A DNA stretch of 64,000 nucleotides from Caenorhabditis remanei (GCF_010183535.1 NC_071332.1:4216001-4280000); one strand, 5' to 3'. Positions 11,640 to 22,043 are shown, counted from the first letter of the stretch. Translations and numbers: made by a program. The notes: generated by a model not told the origin, from the letters alone.

Positions 11640-12060
11640 CTTCCGGAAGATATATTCAAAAGGTAAGTTGGGGGATTCTGTAGAGAGTAAGAGGACCAAA
11701 GGGTATCTGTAGAAGAGAGCGCAGTGAGAATTTCGGCTCTGGGACAGCGAAACCAGACACTTGGCAACTGGACACTTGGCAACTGGACGTTTCGCAACCG
11801 GGCGTTTCGAAACTGGACATTTCGAAATCGGTACTTTAAAAAATAAACGCCCGGTTTTGAAACGTCCGTTTTCGAAACGTCCGGTTTTGAATCGTCCGGT
11901 TTCGAAACGTTCAGTTGCGATATGTCCGGTTTCAAAGACTCGGAAACGGCCTTTCGAAAAAGTTAATTTCTCGAGAGATGTCCGACAGATTGCTCAAAAA
12001 TCTCTCGAGAAATCTTTCGAGAAATCTCTCTAAACGGTCTCGAAGATAAACACTGGTTTT
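11640..12060. repeat. GAAACG(T/G)CCGGTTT low-complexity repeat
   Basis: Between about 11755 and 11945, 11-12 bp units of the form ACTGGACGTTTCGAAAC or CCGGTTTTGAAACG are tandemly repeated in both orientations. An imperfect TCTCGAGAAAT palindromic run follows at about 11970-12030. Related runs occur near 22855, 23565, 35870-36050 and 60470-60600, so this is a dispersed motif. Frames across it (11627-11935, 11761-12033) are artefacts. Confidence 0.6.
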
Positions 12061-12124
12061 GGATAGAATTTCTAGCGCCGCGGAGCTCTAGTGACTAACT
12101 CTTTTTTAAATTTCAGAAATCATA

Positions 12125-12693
12125 ATGGTCAACGAACCTCTCACCGACACGGCTAAATTCATCCATCGCCACATGAAGGTGACGAAGTGGACCAATTATC
12201 GAGAGGTAAGAGAGACAGTCCCATTGCATCTAACAACTCTCATAATCATTTTCAGCAATCCTATACCAAACAGGAACTGATCAATTTGGCGTTGGATGCC
12301 AGAGGCGAGTTCAAACGAAACATGGACGAAAGCGGGAAGGTACTCGCCCTCGCTGAGATTGATCCGCCTGTATTGGTGGTTGGAGACATTCACGGACAAT
12401 ACGCTGACTTGATGAGAATACTCAACTCAAGTCCAACTAAACCAGCGGAGAAAAAAGATGAAAGACCAGCTCCAAATAACCAGAAGGCCGGTTTCTTCAA
12501 CAACAGATTCGTCTTTCTCGGCGACTACGTGGATCGTGGAAGCCACTCGGTCGAGTGTATCTCGTTGATGTTTGCTCTCAAAGTCCACTATCCGAAGCGA
12601 TACGTTCTGCTCCGTGGAAACCATGAGACCAGAGCAATCAATTTGAAACTGACACAACCCAGCAGCTCCAAGACCAAAATTTCCCCGAAATGA
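12125..12693 (+). pseudogene. PP1-like Ser/Thr phosphatase, N-terminal half only (decayed)
   Basis: Exons 12125-12205 and 12256-12693 give 172 residues. A TTTAAATTTCAG acceptor directly upstream is a plausible trans-splice site. The metallophosphatase motifs GDIHGQ (about residue 70), GDYVDRGSHSVE (about 117-128) and LRGNHE (about 144-149) are intact. PP1-type enzymes need a further roughly 150 residues carrying the later metal-binding histidines. Here the frame runs into an unrelated Ser/Lys-rich tail after RAIN. In the next frame the expected continuation can be followed (QLQDQNFPEMNV), but it meets a TGA where family members usually have the Trp of an (x)VW motif. I read this as a frameshift plus a nonsense change in a PP1-like gene of the kind expanded in nematode male germ lines. 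It cannot make an active phosphatase as written. Confidence 0.8.
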
Positions 12694-12941
12694 ATGTATG
12701 AGTGAATTACTAAAAATAAAAATATTGATTGTGAATTTGTCTTTGTCTTACACAACCAGATAAGAGGGGCTCTTCAATAAAAGGTAATTTCAATTCGTCT
12801 ATTTGTAGATGAGCAACAGAGGTCCATGAAATTCCGACTTCCGGATAAGAAAAGATACTTTTCTCTTCCGTTTATCACAAAACTGTGCAATTTAGCAATT
12901 TAGCAATACAACAGTTTGCAGAAATACATGAAAAAATGATC

Positions 12942-13373
12942 TACAGTTCCATCCAGTAAGATATGCAATTTGACTTTTTTAAGTTGAAAATGGCCAACTT
13001 TGAGAGAATATTACGGTATCACTGATTGTCCTACAAAGTAACGTTTTTATATGAAACACAGATCAAAAGTAGAGCGTTTTTTTTGTAGTTGACAACTTTT
13101 TTGAACAAACTCTCCCTAGATAGTTATGGTCAATTTAAAATTTGCACTGAAATGGGGCAGTTTGAGGGAGAAATTGCTTTGTCAATATGTAACTCTCTAG
13201 GGAGTGCTTGCACAAAAAAGTTGTCAACTACAAAAATGACGCTCTATCTTTGTTCTGTACGGTTTATACATAATTTACTTAATGAGACCATCAGTCATAC
13301 CGTAACAACCAATCAAAGTTGGTCATTTTCACCTGAAAAGGCCAAGTTGTTTATCTTACTGAGCGGTACTGTA
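12942..13373. mobile_element. Fold-back element, TACAGT...ACTGTA family
   Basis: Imperfect ends TACAGTTCCATCCAGTAAGA and TCTTACTGAGCGGTACTGTA surround the same inner arms as the 10945 element: TAGTTGACAACTTTTTTGNAC, and its complement after a CTCTAGGGAGTG block. It lies just downstream of the phosphatase pseudogene. Frame 13089-13412 is internal to it. Confidence 0.7.
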
Positions 13374-13978
13374 ATTGGCCAGAAAATAGGGTTTTCTTCA
13401 ACCAAAACCTAATTTTCCCCTATTTTTGCAAATTTTATGATTTTTTCTTTTGGAGTAGTACAAAAAAATTTGAAAAATCACTTCCGACTTCCAACTTCCG
13501 AAGAAGACATTTTCACTCCCATGAAACTCTGACTCCTTTATTTTGCTCATTCGTTTTTTTCCTTATAACTTCTGATTCTTCATGTTTGTCTTCAGAAGAT
13601 TTCAGATCCCCTGTGACTTCTCTAAAATTGTAGATTTTGCTCCCAAAAGGTTATTGGAGGTTCTAGGAGCCCTAGATTCAGAAGCTATTTGTTTCAGAAA
13701 AAAACTAAGAAGGCCAAAAATGTAAGTTGTTTGAAACATGGTGGTCTCTTTCTGAAAATCGTCTTTGAAACTCCTAGGATGTTCAGGATTGGACAAAAAA
13801 CACGAAAATGAGGCAAACTTAAAAATATGTATATACACAAAAAAGAGAAACCATAAATCACTTTTATTTGAACCCAAATCATCAAAATTCGAAGGGACAA
13901 GAAAATTAAGCAAAATACAGCTTTTGTAGCTACATAATGAAAATAACAAAACTTCAATTATCAATAACTTAAGGTACT

Positions 13979-14697
13979 TCAATTAGGTGCTATGCACAAA
14001 ATAGCCGAGAGTATACACCTGTAAAACACAGTACTGGCCATAAAGAATGCGACACTTGCAGTTTTTAGTTGAAAATGGTCAACTTTGTGACTGTGACACG
14101 ACCTCCCTGATAGTCCGACAACATTTATTTTTTATGGAGTGTATAGATCACAAATAGAGCTTCATTTTATAGTTGACAACTTTTTTGTACCGACACAACC
14201 TAAGAAGTTACAGGCAGTCTATGTTAAAAGCTCAAAAATTTCTCCTTTTAGCACTGAAAAACGGTAAAAATTGCGAGAAATTACTTTGACGATTGATAAC
14301 TTCTTAGGATGTGTCCGTACAGAAAAATTGTCAACTACAAAAATGAAACTCTATTTGTGATCTGTACAGTCCATAAACAATCAATATTGTAAGACTATTA
14401 GGAAAGCCGTGTCACAGTCGCAAAGTTGACCATTTTCAACTAAAAACTGCAAGTTTCGCATTCTTTATGGCCAGTACTGTATATGAGTAGTCCGCGGTGA
14501 AAAAATTCAGAGCCAGTAGGCTAAAAAACTCACATCGTAACGCTTGCCCACATCAACGACTCTTGTCGTTTTTCTTCAATTTCTCTCTGAGCAATTTCTC
14601 TTGAGCTTAAAGGGAATTCGGAGGAGAAAGGGAACGCGTATTGAATATAAAGAAATAATAAAACACTGACAGTCAGAAATGCCAGAGGGTAGTTCAT
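13979..14697 (-). CDS. Small secreted or membrane protein (gene I)
   Basis: The minus-strand ATG at 14697 starts MNYPLAFLTVSVLLFLYIQY, a signal peptide or anchor. Exon 1 (14697-14534) ends in AT before GTGAG. Exon 2 (14018-13979) joins in phase to give a hydrophobic end VTMCILSAILCIAPN and stop, 67 residues in all. If the intron is not used, the protein stops after VTM. The 515-bp intron is filled by a complete fold-back element. The downstream flank (about 13845-13980) resembles the downstream flank of the gene at 16764-17103, which supports a tandem duplication. The expected basic tail is missing, so this copy may be degenerate. Function unknown. Confidence 0.45.
14028..14481. mobile_element. 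Fold-back element, CAGTACTGGCCATAAAGAAT family
   Basis: The ends CAGTACTGGCCATAAAGAAT and its complement ATTCTTTATGGCCAGTACTG bound an element about 95% palindromic in layout, with inner arms TAGTTGACAACTTTTTTGTAC and a CCTAAGAAGTTA core. It is closely similar to 15517-15969 and sits inside the intron of the small gene at 13979-14697. Confidence 0.8.
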
Positions 14698-15010
14698 TAT
14701 AGTATATTTGAAAGTTTGTAGGAAATATAAGTAAGTTTGATTGACAAAATTGATTTCTCACGGCAGGTACACATGAGTAGAGATGTGGGTGTGAGATTAG
14801 TTCCAAGTCTCTAAAATTGACATGATACTAAGTGTCATAAATTGAAGTGGGATTATAAGAAACGAGACTTTTCGAGATACCACATAAGTCTCATGGTTCA
14901 GTGCACATGACTTGTTCTAGAGTTTTACGGTAAGAGTTTATTGTTGACAGAAAATTGAAACAAATTAAAGTTAGCTCATTAGTTCGAGAAAACGGAAAAC
15001 CACCGAAAAG

Positions 15011-15389
15011 CATACTTGTCATCCGGGCCGAAACGGGCCGACACGGGCCGCCGCGTAACTTGCTTAAAACGCAACGTGATGAGCTGAAAAATATACCAAA
15101 ATGTAGATCTCAGCGAGTTCTATATCCTTGATCTACTCCGGGCCGGATGGCTATTCGTTAATGTGCCGTGGGCCGGGCTAGAATGGCTTTTTTGGCCATT
15201 TTCGCATTTTTTGGCACTTTTTCCCGGCCCGCGGCACATTAACGAATAACCATCCGGCCCGTAGCATATCACGGATATAGAACTCGCTGAGATCTACATT
15301 TTGGTATATTTTTCAGCCCATAACGTTGCGTTTTAAGCCAGTTACGCGCCGGCCCGTGTCGGCCCGTTTCGGCCCGGATGACAAGTATG
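15011..15389. mobile_element. GC-rich inverted-repeat element with 8-bp target duplication
   Basis: Ends CATACTTGTCATCCGGGCC and GGCCCGGATGACAAGTATG are exact inverted repeats. Host bases CCGAAAAG stand at both 15003-15010 and 15390-15397, an 8-bp target-site duplication as made by hAT-type transposases. The arms carry repeated CGGGCCG and a GTAGATCTCAGCGAGTTCTA segment. There is no open frame, so it is non-autonomous. Confidence 0.9.
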
Positions 15390-15516
15390 CCGAAAAGATC
15401 ATTCTGTAAAATTTAAATATTTTAATTGCAACTCAAGGGGCCTAAACTTACAGCAACACACAAGTCAACACCAATAACTCATTTTGACTCTCTTCAACAA
15501 AATACTGCAGATGAGA

Positions 15517-15969
15517 TACAGTACTGGCCATAAAGAATGCGACACTTGCAGTTGTCAGCTGAAAATGGTCAACTTTGTGACTGTGAGACGGCTTTCCTAA
15601 TAGTCTTACAATATTGATTGTTTATGGACTGTACAGATCACAAATAGAGTTTCATTTTTGTAGTTGACAATTTTTTTTGTACGGACACATCCTAAGAAGT
15701 TATCAATCGTCAAAGTAATTTCTCGCAATTTTTGTCGTTTTTCAGTAAAAGGAAAAATTTTTGAGCTTTTAACATAGACTGCCTGTAACTTCTTAGGTTG
15801 GGCCCGTACATAAAAGCTGTCAACTACAAAAATGAAGCTCTATTTGTGAACTATAAATTCCATAAAAATCAATGTTGTGAGACTATCAGGGTGGCCGTCT
15901 CACACTCACAAAGTTGACCATTTTCAACTGAAAACTGCAAGTGTCGCATTCTTTATGGCCAGCACTGTA
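15517..15969. mobile_element. Fold-back element, second CAGTACTGGCCATAAAGAAT copy
   Basis: TACAGTACTGGCCATAAAGA at the left and TCTTTATGGCCAGCACTGTA at the right, with the same inner arms as 14028-14481 in the opposite internal orientation. Flanking TA dinucleotides are the probable target duplication. Confidence 0.8.
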
Positions 15970-16070
15970 TGTCAGGGAAAATTTCATGACATTTAGCAAA
16001 AAAAAATAAATATAATGATATTTAAAAAATTTCCGTGGGGAAGTTTCTCACGGTGAGTAATTGTAGTATG

Positions 16071-16362
16071 TCAAGCAGTATATTTCACTCTCAGTTCCCC
16101 CCTAGGCCCATATTCTGGAAATTTCCGAGCGCATTTATAGTAGAGATACAGAAAGAGAAATAGTATCATAAAGAGAGCAATGATAAGGAGCCATCTGGAA
16201 AATTTTTAGTTTTGAAGCGGCTGTTGAAAAATTAATTATTTTCAAATCTTACCCAATGAAATGTTTAGTTGACATAGGTTCGCTGAAATTATTTTATCCT
16301 GTTGAGCTAACATTATGGACGACTAACCTATAAACTTTTTGTCTATCAGGCTCTGAAGCCAT
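16071..16362 (-). CDS. 62-residue single-pass membrane protein
   Basis: Exons 16362-16328, 16282-16253 and 16194-16071 join in frame. The product begins MASEPDRQKVYSEPMSTKHF, has no signal peptide, then one strong membrane helix (WLLIIALFMILFLFLYLYYK) and a short tail ending ELRVKYTA. The C-terminal [VI]-K-Y-x-[VA] ending recurs in neighbouring genes at 16764-17103, 17350-17703 and 21250-21517, marking it as a divergent member of the local family. All introns are 45-60 bp except the last (58 bp). The start is the first in-frame ATG. Function unknown; probably a membrane protein with a cytoplasmic tail. Confidence 0.6.
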
Positions 16363-16763
16363 TGTGAATTTGAATGAAACCACTATATTAAAAATAAATA
16401 ATAGAAACCGCATCGAACGGAAGGTAGATCAAACCAAAAAAATAAATCAGAAATCCGAAAAGCGGATGTAACTTGTCATGGAGACACGTCAAAGTGCCCA
16501 CACACACACACATTGATGTTTCAAAATCACGCTATTTGTTTATAACATGAAAATCAGGCAAAGTTCGAAACATAACTAGAAAAAGAAAAAGAAAAATCAT
16601 AAATCTCTTTATTTGAACCCAAACTCCAGTTTATTTTGAGATTATCAAAATTCGAAGGGAAAGGAAAAATTTTTATATAATACGGCTATAAAACTGAAGT
16701 GAAATATTTGATACAATTGAGCGAGAAGATAAAAGGAGAGTCTGACTATAAAACATTTCAAGA

Positions 16764-17103
16764 TCACACAATATACTTCACACTTTTTTCAGCAGTCTCC
16801 AGTTTTTTCTCACTGGCAACCCGACAAAATCGATCTTTTATCTTCTTCTTCTTATCCCATAAACACTTGAGAGCTATAACAATTCCAATAGCTGAAAAGC
16901 AAATGAAAGTAACTCTGAAATATAAATTATGTTCTTCAATAAAGTCAAAAACTAGCTTACATTAAACATTCAGACACAGACCTTAGTGGTCCCTTCGAAG
17001 CCATAGAGTTTCCTCCCTTCTGCATGAAGAGAAACGCAATTCCTGCATTGGCAGGTCTAGATGATAGAGTTAACAGGAGGAAAAGTGTGAAAATTGTAGT
17101 CAT
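16764..17103 (-). CDS. 97-residue small membrane protein (gene J)
   Basis: Two exons, 17103-16961 and 16914-16764. The N-terminus MTTIFTLFLLLTLSSRPANA is a clear signal peptide with an Ala-x-Ala-type cleavage site. A short ectodomain of about 27 residues follows, then a membrane helix (VTFICFSAIGIVIALKCLW), a very basic juxtamembrane run (DKKKKIKDR) and a tail ending SVKYIV. The layout matches the neighbours at 17350-17703, 18671-19155, 20442-20736 and 21250-21517. I do not recognise the family outside this cluster. A type I membrane protein is inferred. Confidence 0.7.
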
Positions 17104-17349
17104 AGTTTAAAGAATAGATGGGGGGTCAGAAAAATCCACACCTGGATGAGAATCAGCACAAAAAGTTTATGTGATAAATATATCCTCTCGTGCGTAAGTC
17201 GGTGAAATATCAAAGATTATACTTTATTTCAATACTCTTTCTACTAAAAATAGCGGGATGACGTGCATGAATAACAAAATGATTATATTCTCCGATATTT
17301 TTAAGTATAGAATCTCTGTGATGATATCATCCTTATCCGGGTAACACTT

Positions 17350-17703
17350 TTACACCGTGTACTGAACACTTCTTTGAATATCCTGTGACTTCTTCCCTCC
17401 ACAATATTCAGCTCTCAACTTTTTATTGCAGCAACATCCGATAGCTAACATTAATCCAACAGCTAGACAAAAGAAAAACATGATTCTGAAAATCTTTTAG
17501 ATATGAATACAATACAGAGAAATGCTTACAAGAAAAACCAAGAAATTGGTGGAGCAGGGCCTCTGAAACTTACGAAAATTTCAATTAGAGTATAAAAAAA
17601 TGGTAACTTACTTCGAATGATGTCCTCCCATTATCATGGCAACCGACTGGGCAAGTCCAATTAATAATTGGATAAGAAGAATAGTCAAAGCTGCTGGAAG
17701 CAT
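17350..17703 (-). CDS. 86-residue small membrane protein (gene K)
   Basis: Exons 17703-17612, 17562-17530 and 17485-17350. It has the signal peptide MLPAALTILLIQLLIGLAQS, a short ectodomain with MGGHHSKKGPAPP, a membrane helix beginning ISWFFLIMFFFCLAVGLMLA, a CCC cluster at the inner face and a tail ending SVQYTV. The middle exon is exactly 33 bp, as in the next gene at 18671-19155. That gene also shares the MGG(S/H)xSK motif and the IMFFFCL helix start, so the two are close tandem paralogues. Function unknown. Confidence 0.75.
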
Positions 17704-17868
17704 TTTAAGACACTTGTTCTCAAAAAATCTTATCGCTGTCGTTGTGTGGTTGTCTAGGAGACAGCTTCCAGCTGGGAGGAATGATGTCATTTGAGATTAT
17801 ATTGGTCAGCCAGGAGGGAATTTTTGCATTTATGTTTAATCTGAGTGACCCGGACTCCAGATAAATTT

Positions 17869-18675
17869 CATAGTTGTCACCGGGCCGGCCCGGGCCTTGG
17901 GCGTGCCTTGAGATAACTCGCTTCAAAATGACAATTAGGAGTCGATCAACCTGTCAAATTATCATAGTTGTCAAGGCCCGGGCCGGCCCGGCAAGGCCCG
18001 GCAAGGCCCGAAGGCCCGGGCCGGGCCGGGCCGGGCCGGTAGAAAATTTTCAAGGCCCGGCCCGGCCCGAAGGCCCGTCTTCAAAAAATGACCCATTTTT
18101 TTCCAATTTTTTTTTCGAAATTTTTTCAATTTTTCATCGGAAATGTGACCATTTTTGACTATTTTTCAGAATTTCTTCTAATTCTGACTGATAGTCGAAA
18201 ATTTGACTTTTTCGCGAAAAAATTCAAAAAAATTCAAAAAAATTTTTAAAAAATTTGAAAATTTGACTTTCGCGCCAATTTGCCCGGGCCTTCGGGCCGG
18301 GCCTTAAGCCCGGCCCGGGCCGGGCTTTGACAACTATGCAAATTATAGATCTCGGTGAGCTCTACTCGAGTCTATTTTCATTTTCACTTTGAGTTTAGTG
18401 AGAGCGGCTGTAAAATCTGTTAAGTGTCCGGGCCTTAAACAGCCGGGCCATCTATTTAGTGGCGGGGGCTTGATTCAAGGCCCGGCTGTTTAAGGCCCGG
18501 ACACTTAACAGATTTTACAGCCGCTCTCACTAAACTCAAAGTGAAAATGAAAATAGCCTCGAGTAGAGCTCACCGAGACATACAATTTGACAGGTTGATC
18601 GGCTCCTAATTGTCATTTTAAAACGAGTTACCTTAAGGCCAGCCCAAGGCCCGGGTCGGCCCGGTGACAACTATG
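17869..18675. mobile_element. GC-rich inverted-repeat element, outer copy, truncating a host gene
   Basis: Ends CATAGTTGTCACCGGGCC and GGCCCGGTGACAACTATG are inverted repeats. ATAAATTT stands at 17861-17868 and 18676-18683 as an 8-bp target duplication. Its right-end CTATG supplies the TAG stop (18671-18673) of the minus-strand gene 18671-19155. A second copy is inserted within it at 17963-18338. Confidence 0.9.
17963..18338. mobile_element. GC-rich inverted-repeat element nested inside 17869-18675
   Basis: Ends CATAGTTGTCAAGGCCCGGG and CCCGGGCTTTGACAACTATG. The 8-bp duplication CAAATTAT is present at 17955-17962 and 18339-18346. Removing this copy restores the symmetric arms of the outer element, so the insertion is younger. 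Centre AT-rich (AAAATTTTT runs), arms almost pure GGCCCG repeats. Confidence 0.9.
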
Positions 18676-19155
18676 ATAAATTTAGTAAAATACAAATTAC
18701 ATCAACAAATAATTCTTTATAAATTTCAACTAAAATTGTATCAAACTTTTGGTTGAGAATCCCTTTCTTCCGGAGTTGCTCTCTATTACATTTCCATTCA
18801 TCCCTTATCTCTTTCTTCGTACAGTATCCAATCCAATACATGATAGCTAATACAAGACAGAAGAAGAACATGATTCTGAAAAAAACTCGTTTTGAATTGC
18901 ATTTTAAGATATTCCAGACACTCAGATAGTGTGGGTATATTACAGACAACATGGTATTCAGACTCACACAAAGAACATCCATAGCGGGAGAGGTTTACCA
19001 CTGAAATTCTTTCATTTAGTTTATTTTCTTCTGGTTTTGAAATCTTCAACTCACTTTGATTGACTTCCTCCCATAACTGGCATGAACACGGCAGTGTTGA
19101 CAAATTGAATCCAAGAAATTAGGAGATATATAAAAATAGTAGAGTTTTTCGACAT
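18671..19155 (-). CDS. 112-residue small membrane protein with transposon-derived stop (gene L)
   Basis: Exons 19155-19055, 19000-18968 (33 bp) and 18875-18671. It has a signal peptide (from MSKNSTIFIYLLISWIQF), the MGGSQSK motif, a proline-containing ectodomain, then the helix IMFFFCLVLAIMYWIGY and a charged tail (KKEIRDEWK...). It is a tandem paralogue of 17350-17703. Instead of the family ending S-V-x-Y-x-V, the frame runs on through a hydrophobic stretch (VDVICILLNLS) and stops at a TAG. That TAG lies in the terminal repeat of a GC-rich element, and the last codons before it (NLS) lie in its ATAAATTT duplication. The C-terminus is therefore not original. Whether the protein is still functional cannot be seen. 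Confidence 0.7.
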
Positions 19156-19502
19156 CGTGGTAGACTTTGTTAAGTAATGAAACTCCTGAAATTAAAAAAA
19201 GAGAGCTAAGAGAAACTTTTTTGATCGTTGTCAAGGAGACCACTCAAGACATTGAGGGCAGCTGGTTTTAACAGGCGGAAGTTTGACTAAGGTTCAATAT
19301 GTTTGTGTGTTGAACTTTGGTGACATTGTTTCTTACATTCGGAACAGAAAAAAAACGCAAAGAAAGAAATCGAATTTTTTAAATTTTAATTCTTGAAACG
19401 GAGGAGCAAGTCACTAAATTAAATAAAGTAAGATGAGATTTTTAATTTAGGCCGAGGGTAAGATATTTAGATAGAATTAATTGGAAAATATTTAATCTGA
19501 AA

Positions 19503-19878
19503 CATACTTGCAAACCGGGCCAAAACGGGACGACCCGGGCCGGCTCGGAACTCTCTTTAAAGTGAATCTTATGAGCTGAAATATCTACCGAAATGTAGAT
19601 CTCGACGAGTTCTATGTGACCTACTACGGGCCGGATGGCTATTCGTTAATGTGCCGCGGGCCGGGAAAAGGTGCCAAAAAACGCGAAAACTGCCAAAAAA
19701 AATCATTCTAGCCCGGCCCGCGGCACATTTACAAATAGCCATCCGGCCGTTGTTACATCAGTGACATAGAACTCGTCGAGATCTACATTTTGGTATATTT
19801 TTCATCTCATAACATTGCGTTTGAAGCAAGTTACGAACCGGCCCGGGTCGGCCCGTTTCGGCCCGGTTTGCAAGTATG
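19503..19878. mobile_element. GC-rich inverted-repeat element, fourth copy
   Basis: Ends CATACTTGCAAACCGGGCC and GGCCCGGTTTGCAAGTATG; flanks ATCTGAAA and ATTTGAAA form an 8-bp target duplication with one mismatch. The internal GTAGATCTCGACGAGTTCTA and GGATGGCTATTCGTTAATGTG segments match the 15011 copy. Confidence 0.85.
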
Positions 19879-19933
19879 ATTTGAAACAATGAGAAGAGAT
19901 TTTAACAGAAAAGACATGTTCAAGGAGTGGATT

Positions 19934-20299
19934 CTAGAAATTTCCTGTACGGATTCCAATAAATTGTAAGAGTTGATGTGAATGACGTCTTTTTGAGAGA
20001 GCACCGAATATAATGCTTAAATTGGAGACATTTGGGTTATACGTACGGAGATTATCATAAGGGAAGATTTCATCAGATATGAGAAATTTATATATGCACA
20101 ATAGGTTATTGATAAGTCTTATATATTCTAGCAATTCCCGCTTCTTAGTATTCAAGGAATCGAAATACCATTCATATTCCATAAAAAGAATTTCTGAAAG
20201 GATTCCATCTTCCAAACCATAATTTTCAAAATGGGTGAGAACACTACAGTCGTACATTAAATAATTAGCTGAATATACATATATTAGAAAGAAATTCAA
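19934..20299 (-). CDS. Unassigned 121-residue frame
   Basis: An uninterrupted minus-strand frame of 121 codons starts MNFFLIYVYSANYLMYDC. It has mixed, gene-like composition (acidic, tyrosine- and leucine-rich, ending RTGNF). No domain is recognised. The N-terminus is hydrophobic, and TATTTAG/ATTCAG acceptor-like sites lie near it, so the true start may be an upstream exon. It lies between a GC-rich element and the gene at 20442-20736. It could equally be a decayed exon or chance, so I hold it at low confidence. Confidence 0.25.
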   Translation of the reverse strand: MNFFLIYVYSANYLMYDCSVLTHFENYGLEDGILSEILFMEYEWYFDSLNTKKRELLEYIRLINNLLCIYKFLISDEIFPYDNLRTYNPNVSNLSIIFGALSKRRHSHQLLQFIGIRTGNF

Positions 20300-20441
20300 A
20301 ATAACTTCGATGTTTGAATATGTTAGAATTTTTAAAAGTATATTAATACGTATGTGACACTTTCTAATTGTGATGCTTCGAAAAAATAGTTACAAGAAGG
20401 TTCAGCAATTTATTATCAAGGATATTAACAAAAAAGTTCAA

Positions 20442-20736
20442 TCACACTCGAATTTTCTGCTCTTTGTCATTCTTCCAATACTGCTTTACTTTTCTGATGC
20501 AGAGCCCGACGCAACTACAAATCGCAGGAAAGAACTTCCATCTGAAATCTTTATTTGTTTTTCATACTATACATTGATAAAAATATAACTTACAGGGAAT
20601 CCCAATTAAAATGATATCCCCCAAAACTCTTTACATCCAATTTAACATTAGGAAATGGAGCAAGACCGTCAAGTTGAGAACGACCGGGAAGAACCGAGAA
20701 GGTGATGAGGAAGAAAATAGGGGTTTGAAGAAACAT
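20442..20736 (-). CDS. 80-residue small membrane protein (gene N)
   Basis: Exons 20736-20594 and 20541-20442. It has the signal peptide MFLQTPIFFLITFSVLPGRS and an ectodomain rich in Pro, Gly and Phe (LDGLAPFPNVKLDVKSFGG). A short, weak helix follows (FFPAICSCVGLCI), ending in the motif CVGLCIRK and a charged tail to IRV. The first seven residues and the GLCIRK motif are shared with the next gene upstream (21250-21517), so the pair is a recent tandem duplication. The helix is shorter than usual for a membrane span. Confidence 0.65.
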
Positions 20737-21249
20737 TGTGTGTCTTGAAAGTACTAACAGACGGAAATCTTTCTTTTTATACATTAAATTGTTGTAGTCA
20801 TGACGGATAAGATCACAGAAAACACGTGTAGCAGATGGTTATGAATTTGACATGCGCAGGTAAAAGTCATTGTAGTTTGGACAACGGGTAGTCTTGCAAC
20901 ACAGGTCTGAGTTGTATCATGAATTGACATTGAATCCAAGAAATTTGAAGGTATATAAGAATGGTAGAGTTTTTAGGCATTGTGATAGTTTTTGTTAAGT
21001 AATGAAACCCCTAAAATGTTTAAAAGAGAGCTGATAAAAACTTTTTGATCGTTGTCAAGGATACAACTCAAGACATTGAGGGCAGCTGGTTTTAACAGGC
21101 GGAAGTTGAACTAAGGCTCAAAATGTTTGTGTGTTGAACTGTTTGTGTGTTGGAACAGAAAGAAGTGAACGGGACGTTTCGAAACAGAGTTATAATATGT
21201 AGTTACAAGAAGGTTTAACAATTTATTATCACAACGAAAAAAAATTCAA

Positions 21250-21517
21250 TCACACTTTGTACTGAACAGTTTGTATAGTTTGCATTCGTTGCGCTCCCTC
21301 ATTTTTGCAATCCTGTATTGCTTTTCTGATGCAGAGCCCGATGCAGGCTCCGATGCAACAACCAAATAACCAGGCAAGCTTATAGCTGAAATTTTTTAAT
21401 ACTATAAATTGATAAAGACAGAACTTACATGATATCCCATTTAACCGCTTCTGATATCGCAAGAACGGGAAGAACTAAGAAGGTGATGAGGAAGATAATA
21501 GGAGTTTGAAGAAACAT
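21250..21517 (-). CDS. 74-residue small membrane protein (gene O)
   Basis: Exons 21517-21429 and 21385-21250. It has the signal peptide MFLQTPIIFLITFLVLPVLA, almost no ectodomain, a Gly/Cys-rich helix (LAWLFGCCIGACIGLCI) with alternating small residues, then RKAIQDCK and a tail ending QTVQYKV. The ending matches the V-x-Y-x-V tails of genes J and K, and the first exon matches gene N. The Cys/Gly-x3-Gly pattern suggests helix packing. Function unknown. Confidence 0.7.
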
Positions 21518-21519
21518 TG

Positions 21520-22040
21520 TGTGTCTTGTAAGTACGAAAAGAAGGAAATATTTATTTTTAAGTAATACATCAAATTGTAGTCATGGAGAAAAAGATCACA
21601 CAAACCACGTTGAGCAGATGATTTTGAATTTGACTTGCGCAGGTAAAAGTCATTGGAGTTTGGACAACGGGTAGTCTGGCAACATAGATCTTAGCAAGGA
21701 CAAAAATAGAATACTCGAAAGCTGTGTCATGAGCACTCTACTAGACCAGGAGCATCTTTATCAATGGAGCGCGGTTGTAAATCCCGTGGAGTTCCCATAA
21801 GATTTTCTGTAATTGCATTCTGCGTACCCTTAAAGCGGATGAGAATGAGCGGTACCACTTGTATGACAGGTTAAGGTTCACTTTTTTCTGAACAAAGATT
21901 TCAACACTATTTGATATAAAAATATGGAAAACTAGTATAAAATTTTATATAAATATGGCACAATGAGGTCAGATTTTTACATAATTATTCAATAAACCCG
22001 TTTCATCAATTCCTGAGATGTATGCATCTACATATTATCA
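21520..22040. other. Intergenic between the two membrane-gene clusters
   Basis: No gene is seen. About 21590-21690 repeats the upstream flank found at about 20810-20930 (ACACGTGTAGCAGATGG versus CCACGTTGAGCAGATGA, then GCGCAGGTAAAAGTCATTG), so the tandem duplication of genes N and O carried their 5' flanks. About 21755-21795 holds a TGGAGCGCGGTTGTAA fragment related to the short elements at 27155 and 36510. Confidence 0.5.
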
Positions 22041-22043
22041 TAT

